A stretch of DNA of 64,000 bases from Marinilabiliales bacterium (GTDB lineage: Bacteria > Bacteroidota > Bacteroidia > Bacteroidales > SZUA-534), in assembly GCA_003512955.1 (NCBI GenBank), contig DOTG01000003.1, positions 62,001 through 126,000 of the forward strand, written 5' to 3'. The translations under genes were made by a program, and so were the position numbers. The notes beneath the pieces were generated by a model. That model ran no database searches, was not told the DNA's origin, and saw nothing but the letters and a program-made list of their open reading frames with translations. Below, piece after piece: positions 1 through 6,556 of the stretch (its first letter is position 1; each line of letters starts with the position of its first letter).

Positions 1-196
1 AGGGCATTACTAAAAATTGCGCGGCCACACCCAAAATAGTAGATTTTGGAAATAAAACAACATGCTTAAAACGGCTTAATTTAAGGTCCAACGCCACCCC
101 AAACATAATAAAGGCAATGGTAATGTTTAGCAATTTTAAACTATCCGGGCTGAAATTTAACCGAATTGTATCAAGGACCTCAAGACCTTCAAACAT
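1..196 (-). CDS. bile acid:sodium symporter family protein, N-terminal part (cut by window edge)
   Basis: Reading leftwards from an ATG at 196, the frame stays open to the window edge (65 codons). The peptide starts MFEGLEVLDTIRLNFSPDSL and continues into a hydrophobic segment with 'IAFIMFGVALDLKLSRF'. That first helix and the 'GVALDL' motif are typical of the N-terminus of BASS-type (bile acid:sodium symporter/ArsB-NrsA fold) inner-membrane transporters, which carry organic anions with sodium. Only the start of the protein is visible, so the substrate and completeness are unknown. A good Bacteroidota promoter lies just upstream on the same strand, giving a leader of about 16 bases. Confidence 0.7.
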   Translation of the reverse strand, partial: MFEGLEVLDTIRLNFSPDSLKLLNITIAFIMFGVALDLKLSRFKHVVLFPKSTILGVAAQFLVMP

Positions 197-218
197 AAGA
201 TTCTAGTTTATATGGCTC

Positions 219-247
219 CAAAACTAACTTTTTTTACTGCTTGTCAA
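219..247 (-). promoter_or_regulatory. Bacteroidota-type promoter for the symporter gene
   Basis: On the minus strand TAGTTTTG (219-226) matches the -7 consensus TAnnTTTG. An upstream TTG (245-247) lies 18 bases away, which fits the -33 element. The start codon at 196 is about 16 bases downstream of the expected start of transcription. Confidence 0.55.
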
Positions 248-269
248 GGTAGTGTAAATACTACTTTTG
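241..269 (+). promoter_or_regulatory. divergent Bacteroidota-type promoter facing the decayed MFS gene
   Basis: TACTTTTG at 262-269 matches the -7 consensus and TTG at 241-243 lies 18 bases upstream. The two divergent -33 elements together form the palindrome TTGTCAA (241-247). The only coding remnant downstream is a gene fragment, so this promoter may have outlived its gene. Confidence 0.45.
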
Positions 270-360
270 AGTTATTTATCCCTGCACCTTTTGAACCCAT
301 TATCAAAGTAAAAGAACAACTTGCACTTAAAAACCATTTTAGGGAACACTTTTTTAATGT

Positions 361-693
361 ATTTACTACCTTTCAGTAATTCAACAATATGTATGCAAAT
401 TCCTTTTTGCAGCTTTTGTTAAATCAGGTACGGCCTCCTCGGTTACCCAAGATTTAGTACACGCGGGATTATGGGCTGTTTCGTATTCAATAGCCGTAGT
501 GGTGCAAAACTTGCCGGGGGCTTCATCGGTACCCGTTGTTATCGGTGCCATATACGATGCCGCAGATATTACAACAGCCATGAAAATCTTACCGTCGATA
601 CTTTTATTTGGATCTCTCTTATTTTATCTGGGTTCGCGGTTTTATGTGAAAGATTTGCAAAAAGTAGAACTGGTTAAACTTGAGGTGGCCTAA
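361..693 (+). pseudogene. 3' remnant of an MFS transporter gene
   Basis: One frame is open from about 358 to the TAA at 691-693. It encodes a hydrophobic C-terminal stretch that includes 'AAFVKSGTASSVTQDLVHAG' and 'VVVQNLPGASSVPVVIGAI', ending with a polar tail 'FYVKDLQKVELVKLEVA'. This resembles the last transmembrane helices and short charged tail of spinster-like/organic-anion MFS permeases of Bacteroidota, where the tail often reads 'FYxxDLxKVE'. There is no ATG with a plausible leader, a stop lies immediately upstream (355-357), and the other ten or so helices are missing. I infer a 5'-truncated pseudogene. A short independent membrane peptide starting at the in-frame GTG/TTG codons cannot be excluded but is unlikely. 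Confidence 0.55.
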
Positions 694-775
694 AAGTAGA
701 ACAGTTCACCCTAATTATTGATGATTTATTAAGCTCTTCCTAACAAATGGAATCTTATGGATAGCAATATTTCAT

Positions 776-783
776 TACTTTTG
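776..783 (+). promoter_or_regulatory. -7 promoter box upstream of the LTA synthase-like gene
   Basis: TACTTTTG matches TAnnTTTG and ends 26 bases before the ATG at 810. No convincing -33 TTTG was found at the usual spacing. Confidence 0.45.
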
Positions 784-809
784 CATCGGTTTTAAATGTT
801 TGTAGGTTA

Positions 810-2738
810 ATGAGGGATTATCTGTACCACCAATATTTATTGGCTCAAAGGCTTTTTTTGATCATGATATTCATGACACTCACCCGGGTTGTCTTTTACA
901 TCATGAATTTCCATCTCTTTTCTTCGTTAAACTTTAGCGAAGTATTGCTGCATTTTATGTACGGAATGCGCTTCGACCTTGCCACCATTGCCTTGGCAAA
1001 TATTTCCTATGTTTTATTCAGTAGTTTGCCGACAGTGGTTTTAAACCGTCCTTGGTACCAGCTTTTTTTAAAGTATTTATTCATTGTCCCAAATATTATT
1101 TTGCTGGCCATTAATATGGTGGACTGCAAGTTCTACGAGTTTGAAGGCAAACGGCTTACCGCCGATTTCTTTAACAAGGAATGGCTGGGTAACGATTTTG
1201 TAACCCTGTTGCCCGAATTTATTAAAGATTACTGGTATGCCGTGTTGTTGTTTGCCGTTCTGACCTTTCTTTTCATTTATCTGTATCCAAAATATTCGCA
1301 AAACAAGTTTCAGAACAGCCCCTCAAAACTTTACAATATTGTCGTTCAAAGCTTGCTGGGAGTTATTATAATCGGTTTAACCATTGTTTTAGGTAGAGGG
1401 GGATTCCAGTTAAAGCCCATAAGTATTATTACGGCAGCGCGTTATGCTGCTCCTGAGAATATAGCTTTGGTACTGAATAGCCCCTTCACCGTTATTAAGA
1501 CCTTTGGCCGTCAAAGCTTACCAAATCCGGAATATTTTACTGAAGAAGAACTTTCCAAAACATTTAACCCCGAACAGCACTATGGCGATAGTCTGCCTAT
1601 GAATAAAAAAAATGTGGTGCTGATTATTCTCGAAAGTTTTGGCAAGGAATACAGCGGCTTTCTGAATGAAAAGAGGACTACCTATACCCCAAAATTTGAT
1701 TCCATCATGCAACTGGGATTGACCTGTACTCAAGGATATTCAAACGGGAAACGCTCCATCGAAGCCCTTCCTTCCATCATGAGCGGCATCCCCTCACTAA
1801 TGGACAACGCATTCATCACATCGTCATACACCTCCATACATATTGAAAGTATTGGTTCGCTGCTAAAAAAACAGGGCTACTATACCGCTTTCTATCACGG
1901 GGGAAAGAATGGTACCATGGGTTTCGATAATTTTATAAAGTTGTCAGGTATAGAAAACTATTTTGGATTGGATGAATACCCTAACCTGGCTGATAACGAT
2001 GGAAACTGGGGCATCTTTGACGAACCCTACTTAACCTATTTTTGCAATGAAATTTCACAGATGCAGGAGCCGTTCTTTGCTTCTGTGTTTACATTGAGTT
2101 CACATCACCCGTACCAATTGCCATTATCCCATCAAGGGAAATATCCAAAAGGGAACCTTGTGAACCTTGAAAGCATTGGGTATGCCGATTTTTCGCTGGG
2201 AAAGTTTTTTCAATTGGCAGCCAAGCAACCCTGGTTTTCAAACACCGTGTTTGTTTTATGTGCCGACCATACCGCGCAAGCCGATGAGGAATTCTATAAA
2301 TCGACCATGGGAAAATTTGCCATTCCCATTGTTTTTTATGCACCTACAGACACCGCATTGGTTGGTATCAACAATACAACTTGCCAGCAAGCCGATATTT
2401 TCCCATCTATTTTAGATTACCTGAATTATCCCGGCCCCTTTATTACTTTTGGGCACAGCATTTTTGATACAAATGCCCCAAGAGGAGCGGTTTCGTATTC
2501 CAATGGGCTGTACCAGCTAATTCATGACAATTGGGTTATCAATTTCAATGGCAAACATCTTATTTCAGCAGAACAACTTGTTGACGGCAAATTGATTAAT
2601 ATTGATGTGACCGCTCAGCTACCTGAAAAAGTAACACAAACGGAAAAATTACTAAAAGCCATCATCCAGCAGTTCAACATCCGGTTGGAAAAGAACCAGA
2701 TGACCGTTGGAAAACCAGCAACGACCAAAACCAAATAA
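810..2738 (+). CDS. LTA synthase family phosphoglycerol transferase (sulfatase-like)
   Basis: 642 aa. The first ~230 residues hold about five transmembrane helices, followed by an extracytoplasmic sulfatase/alkaline-phosphatase-fold domain, as in LtaS. Visible motifs: 'VVLIILESFG' (metal-binding Glu near 275), 'SNGKRSIEALPSIMSGIPSL' (nucleophile region; a Ser near 316 where Gram-positive LtaS uses Thr, which is an inference from alignment by eye), 'FYHGGKNGTMGFDNF', and 'LCADHT' (metal-binding Asp-His). Family members move phosphoglycerol or phosphoethanolamine from phospholipids onto glycans or lipids and release diacylglycerol. Bacteroidota lack true lipoteichoic acid, so the acceptor here is unknown. 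The lipid kinase gene follows after 8 bases, suggesting an operon in which the released diacylglycerol is re-phosphorylated. Confidence 0.85.
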   Translation: MRDYLYHQYLLAQRLFLIMIFMTLTRVVFYIMNFHLFSSLNFSEVLLHFMYGMRFDLATIALANISYVLFSSLPTVVLNRPWYQLFLKYLFIVPNIILLAINMVDCKFYEFEGKRLTADFFNKEWLGNDFVTLLPEFIKDYWYAVLLFAVLTFLFIYLYPKYSQNKFQNSPSKLYNIVVQSLLGVIIIGLTIVLGRGGFQLKPISIITAARYAAPENIALVLNSPFTVIKTFGRQSLPNPEYFTEEELSKTFNPEQHYGDSLPMNKKNVVLIILESFGKEYSGFLNEKRTTYTPKFDSIMQLGLTCTQGYSNGKRSIEALPSIMSGIPSLMDNAFITSSYTSIHIESIGSLLKKQGYYTAFYHGGKNGTMGFDNFIKLSGIENYFGLDEYPNLADNDGNWGIFDEPYLTYFCNEISQMQEPFFASVFTLSSHHPYQLPLSHQGKYPKGNLVNLESIGYADFSLGKFFQLAAKQPWFSNTVFVLCADHTAQADEEFYKSTMGKFAIPIVFYAPTDTALVGINNTTCQQADIFPSILDYLNYPGPFITFGHSIFDTNAPRGAVSYSNGLYQLIHDNWVINFNGKHLISAEQLVDGKLINIDVTAQLPEKVTQTEKLLKAIIQQFNIRLEKNQMTVGKPATTKTK

Positions 2739-2746
2739 ACAGCCCG

Positions 2747-3697
2747 ATGCATAAAAAAAGGATATTATTCATTATTAATCCAAAATCAGGGACCGGGAAA
2801 CACCCTGAGTTCATCAGGCAATTGGATTCGACATTAAACCCGCACAAATTCAGCTATGAGATTGTCTATACCGAATACCGGGGACACGCCACACAGCTGA
2901 GTACCCAGGCCAAGGACACTTTTGATATGGTGGTTGCTGTTGGCGGCGACGGAACGGTTAATGAAGTTGCAAAGGGGCTCATTAACTGCGGGAACTGCTT
3001 GATGGGTATCATTCCCATTGGCTCAGGAAATGGATTAGCCCGCCACCTGAAAATCCCCATGCGGGTAAAGGAAGCCATTGATATATTAAACCTTCAACGG
3101 ACACAGGTCATTGACACAGCCACCATCAATGGCGAACATTTTGTAAATGTGGCAGGTATTGGGTTCGATGCCCACATTGCCCACCTGTTTGCTACCGCGT
3201 CAAAACGGGGCCCGATTCCCTACATGAAAATCGCCACTTACGAATTCCATCGGTACAAACCTCTTGCTTATGAGGTATATATTGAGGGTCAGCCTTATCA
3301 TCTGGAAGCATTTTTGATAAGCTTCGCGAATTCGGCCCAGTTTGGAAACAACGCCTACATCTCGCCTCATGCCATTATCAACGATGGCCTTTTGGATGTG
3401 TGCCTAATGAGTGAATTCCCTAAAGTAGAAGCCGGGCAGTTGGCCATTAAACTGTTCAACAAAAGGATGCACAAATCGCGTTACATGAAAATTGTCCGTG
3501 GCACCCATATAAAAATAATAACCAACGACAAAATACCTGCCCACCTCGATGGGGAGCCAGTCTATTTCCCCAACGAAATCGAGATCAATGTAAACCCCTC
3601 TTCGTTAACAATGATTTACAATGCCAACCCCGACCGTATCTGGTTAATAAAAAACAGATTGAAAAACAGTTCGGTTTTTTGGAACAAAAGTCTATAA
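2747..3697 (+). CDS. diacylglycerol/lipid kinase family protein (YegS/DagK-like)
   Basis: 316 aa, a normal length for the DAGK catalytic-domain family. An N-terminal 'INPKSGTGK' nucleotide-binding motif (~10-18) is followed by 'GGDGTVNEV' (66-74) and 'GSGNGLARH' (92-100), the hallmarks of DagK/YegS/sphingosine-kinase enzymes. A C-terminal beta-rich domain contains 'HLDGEPV', the usual end of this fold. The protein should phosphorylate a lipid alcohol (diacylglycerol, or possibly a sphingoid lipid in Bacteroidota) at the inner face of the membrane with ATP. It starts 8 bases after the phosphoglycerol transferase stop, so the two are probably co-transcribed. The exact lipid substrate cannot be read from sequence. 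Confidence 0.88.
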   Translation: MHKKRILFIINPKSGTGKHPEFIRQLDSTLNPHKFSYEIVYTEYRGHATQLSTQAKDTFDMVVAVGGDGTVNEVAKGLINCGNCLMGIIPIGSGNGLARHLKIPMRVKEAIDILNLQRTQVIDTATINGEHFVNVAGIGFDAHIAHLFATASKRGPIPYMKIATYEFHRYKPLAYEVYIEGQPYHLEAFLISFANSAQFGNNAYISPHAIINDGLLDVCLMSEFPKVEAGQLAIKLFNKRMHKSRYMKIVRGTHIKIITNDKIPAHLDGEPVYFPNEIEINVNPSSLTMIYNANPDRIWLIKNRLKNSSVFWNKSL

Positions 3698-3761
3698 ATG
3701 ATTAACTTGTAATTTCATTTGTTACGCAAATATTTCTAATTTTACATAAGCGTTGACAGAG

Positions 3762-3783
3762 TTAACATTTGCTTAACATTGCC
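3762..3783 (+). promoter_or_regulatory. putative Pho box (TTAACA direct repeats, 11-bp period)
   Basis: TTAACA occurs at 3762-3767 and again at 3773-3778, exactly 11 bases apart (TTAACA-N5-TTAACA). A related TTGACA lies at 3753. This is the repeat form bound by PhoB/PhoP-type OmpR-family regulators (Bacillus PhoP box: TT(A/T/C)ACA repeats). It sits immediately upstream of the -7 box of the phosphate transporter gene, and a PhoB-like regulator is encoded 7 kb downstream. Binding is an inference. Confidence 0.5.
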
Positions 3784-3806
3784 CTTAGTTAATTGATTTA
3801 CTTTTG
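3778..3806 (+). promoter_or_regulatory. Bacteroidota-type promoter of the PiT gene
   Basis: TACTTTTG (3799-3806) matches TAnnTTTG. ATTG at 3778-3781 lies 17 bases upstream as a -33 candidate and overlaps the second TTAACA repeat. The ATG is 25 bases after the -7 box. Confidence 0.6.
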
Positions 3807-3831
3807 CCGCCGTAACCAAAAAACATAAGAT

Positions 3832-6099
3832 ATGGACATGTATTTGATTTTCATTTTTGTTCTGTTTGCCTTAGCCATTTCCGATTTGATGGTGGGTGTT
3901 GCCAACGATGCCGTCAACTTTTTAAACTCCTCACTAGGTTCAAGGGTTGCACCCCGCCACATCATAATGATTGTAGCCAGCCTGGGTGTACTTTTAGGTG
4001 CAACTTTTTCAAACGGGATGATGGAAGTTGCCCGTAAAGGCTTGTTTTACCCGGAACACCTTTTATTTACCGAAGTAATCATCCTTTTCATGGCAGTTAT
4101 GTTTACCGATGTACTGCTCCTTGATTTTTTCAACACCTTTGGGTTACCCACTTCTACTACAGTTTCATTGGTTTTTGGTCTATTAGGCGCCGCCGTCGGG
4201 ATTTCGTGGCTGAAAGTAATGAATGGGGCTACCATCATGGTTGACGGTACTGCACAGGTTGCCCATGTAGGCGATTTCATTAATTCTTCCAAAGCCTTAG
4301 CTATTATATCGAGTATTTTACTTTCAGTGGTTTTTTCATTTGCCTTTGGTATCTTCGTTCAATGGATTAGCCGCTTGATTTTCAGCTTCAATTTTGAAAA
4401 AACAATCAAATATTACGGCTCGCTCTGGAGTGGTGCAGCCATTGCAGCAATTACCTACTTTATCCTGATAAAAGGACTGAAAGACGCCTCGTTTATGACG
4501 AAAGAAAATTTTCAGTTGCTCAAGGATAATACATTATTAATATTACTCTCAGTATTTTTAGGTTCCGCAGCCATCATGCAATTATTGAACTGGCTCTGGA
4601 ATATCAATCCACTCAAGATTGTTGTAATCATGGGGACCTTTGCATTAGCCCTGGCTTTTGCAGGAAACGACCTGGTGAACTTTATTGGGGTTCCGTTGGC
4701 AGGCCTGGAATCGTTCCGTTTGTTCCAGGCAAATGGGGGCAACGATTTGTTGATGGAGGGATTGAATCACCCCGTAGCGACTGAAACTTACATGTTAATA
4801 ATTGCGGGAACTATTATGGTTTTAACCTTGTGGTTCTCGAAAAAGGCCCGTACAGTAACCGAAACCGAATTAAACCTTAGCCGTCAGGATGAAGGTTCCG
4901 AGCGTTTTGGCTCATCCATCTTTGCCCGGGTGTTAGTCCGCAGGGTTATTCGTGTGGGAACCTTCTTTAGTACCATTATCCCTCAATCCACGGTGGCAAA
5001 AATCAGCAAGCGCTTCGATCAGTCAGAATTCAACGAGCGCGTACGTAAAGAAAAGAACCCTCCCATGTTTGATTTAGTCCGGGCATCAGTCAACCTGATG
5101 GTGTCATCGGTATTGATTGCTATTGGTACTTCCTATAAATTACCACTTTCAACAACCTATGTTACCTTTATGGTAGCCATGAGTACATCACTGGTTGATG
5201 GTGCGTGGGGACGCGACAGCGCGGTTTACCGCATCACCGGGGTATTCTCTGTCATCGGAGGTTGGTTTGTAACCGCTTTGGCCGCGTTTGCAGTGGCATT
5301 AGGTATTTCAATATTCGTGAAGTGGGCGGGATTGATTGGTGTAATCATCATGGTAGGATTGGCCGTTTTCGCCTTTTACCGTACGCATCTGACACACAAA
5401 AAACGTTCAAAAGAAAAACAACTTTTATTGGATGAAGCCGAAACTTCAACATCCGTAGATAACCTTTTTGAAAAAAGTACAGAGGCAGCCTCAAAAATAT
5501 ACAAACAGGTAACTTCTACTTTTTCCAAGGCTGTTGAAGCGTTAACCAATGAAAACCGCAAAGAACTAAAGTCTTTAACAACTGATATTGCCGAATTGAA
5601 TGAAAAAATTAAGAAACAGAAAAACAATGTCCACAAAACCATGTTAAAGCTCCAGATCGACAATTCCGATTCAGGTAATTATTATGTACAGATACTCGAC
5701 TTCCAACGTGATATTGCCAATAGCCTTGAATATCTGGTTGAACCGCTTTTAAGCCATGTGGAGAACCAGCACAAACCAATTACGCCCGAACAGGCGGTGG
5801 AGTTAAACGAACTGGCAAAAAGCATCAATGTATTCTCAAAATTTGTCCAATCGGTTATCCATGATGCCACTTACGATAAGCTACCAGAGGTTACTGCCAA
5901 GCAAGCAGCTATCCTGGACTATATGAAAACCATGCGGAAGAACCAGATCAAGCGCATCCAACAAAAAGAGGTTGGCAACAAAAACAGCAACCTCTATTTA
6001 AACATGTTGCTTGAGGTACGCAAACTGATGGCTTTTCAAGTAAATATGCTTATATCGCTTCGCGATTTTGTTGAATTCCAGACAAACCGAAAAGCGTAA
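3832..6099 (+). CDS. PiT-family inorganic phosphate transporter fused to a PhoU-like domain
   Basis: 755 aa, much longer than a classic PiT (~400-500 aa). The first ~525 residues are polytopic, with the duplicated PiT signature: 'GVANDAVNFLNSSLGS' (~22-37) and 'AGNDLVNFIGVPLAG' (~281-295), plus 'PTSTTVSLVFGLLGAAVG' and 'LPLSTTYVTFMVAMSTSLVDGAWG', the two conserved Pro-Ser/Thr-Thr-rich loops. These mark a sodium- or proton-coupled phosphate symporter of the inner membrane. Residues ~540-755 are helical and charged with no membrane segments, resembling PhoU/DUF47 proteins that are normally encoded separately next to pit. The fusion puts the presumed regulatory domain on the transporter. It has its own promoter with Pho-box-like repeats and a terminator behind it. 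Confidence 0.9.
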   Translation: MDMYLIFIFVLFALAISDLMVGVANDAVNFLNSSLGSRVAPRHIIMIVASLGVLLGATFSNGMMEVARKGLFYPEHLLFTEVIILFMAVMFTDVLLLDFFNTFGLPTSTTVSLVFGLLGAAVGISWLKVMNGATIMVDGTAQVAHVGDFINSSKALAIISSILLSVVFSFAFGIFVQWISRLIFSFNFEKTIKYYGSLWSGAAIAAITYFILIKGLKDASFMTKENFQLLKDNTLLILLSVFLGSAAIMQLLNWLWNINPLKIVVIMGTFALALAFAGNDLVNFIGVPLAGLESFRLFQANGGNDLLMEGLNHPVATETYMLIIAGTIMVLTLWFSKKARTVTETELNLSRQDEGSERFGSSIFARVLVRRVIRVGTFFSTIIPQSTVAKISKRFDQSEFNERVRKEKNPPMFDLVRASVNLMVSSVLIAIGTSYKLPLSTTYVTFMVAMSTSLVDGAWGRDSAVYRITGVFSVIGGWFVTALAAFAVALGISIFVKWAGLIGVIIMVGLAVFAFYRTHLTHKKRSKEKQLLLDEAETSTSVDNLFEKSTEAASKIYKQVTSTFSKAVEALTNENRKELKSLTTDIAELNEKIKKQKNNVHKTMLKLQIDNSDSGNYYVQILDFQRDIANSLEYLVEPLLSHVENQHKPITPEQAVELNELAKSINVFSKFVQSVIHDATYDKLPEVTAKQAAILDYMKTMRKNQIKRIQQKEVGNKNSNLYLNMLLEVRKLMAFQVNMLISLRDFVEFQTNRKA

Positions 6100-6135
6100 C
6101 ATATAAAATCTTATGGGTTTTGGTTACCCGGTAAG

Positions 6136-6172
6136 TCCCGGTTTTGGAGAAATCCAAACCGGGATTTTTTTT
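6136..6172 (+). terminator. rho-independent terminator after the PiT gene
   Basis: A 9-bp stem (6136-6144 paired with 6156-6164, arm TCCCGGTTT) with an 11-base loop is followed by eight T (6165-6172). Confidence 0.8.
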
Positions 6173-6556
6173 ACTGCCACTCCAGCTATATAAACCCAGC
6201 TGACAAGATTTTAAAGACCTTCCAATTCCAGATTTCATTGCCAAAAATAATAGATCCAATCGTAAATTCTGTTTCAGTAATCGTCATTCCATACAACCAT
6301 GTTTTCAATCTGGTTTTGAATGTTAATTCAACTTAAACCCGATTCAATACATTGGTTTATTGATTATTATACTTTACAAATGATAAAAATTAACGGGTGA
6401 TCTTTCCTGGTTATTAATGGCTTTGTAACAGTTGTAACCCAAATGAAACATTTTGGATACCCAACCATAATATTTGGCTAATCTGCATACAATATGCCTT
6501 CCCTAAACTTGCATCAAGATTTTTTGAAACAGGACTAATTAGATTTTTTGCTACGT
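6173..6556 (+). other. intergenic region before the TonB receptor gene
   Basis: About 380 bases with no coding potential. It holds a 7-bp direct repeat TTGTAAC at 6423-6429 and 6432-6438 (9-bp period) and a weak -7-like TAAACTTG at 6504-6511. No clear promoter or operator could be assigned. Confidence 0.4.

Noticed and set aside
6423..6438. TTGTAAC direct repeat before the TonB receptor gene as a Pho box
   Set aside because: The period is 9 bases, not 11, and no promoter box lies at a suitable distance. Kept only as a note in the intergenic entry.
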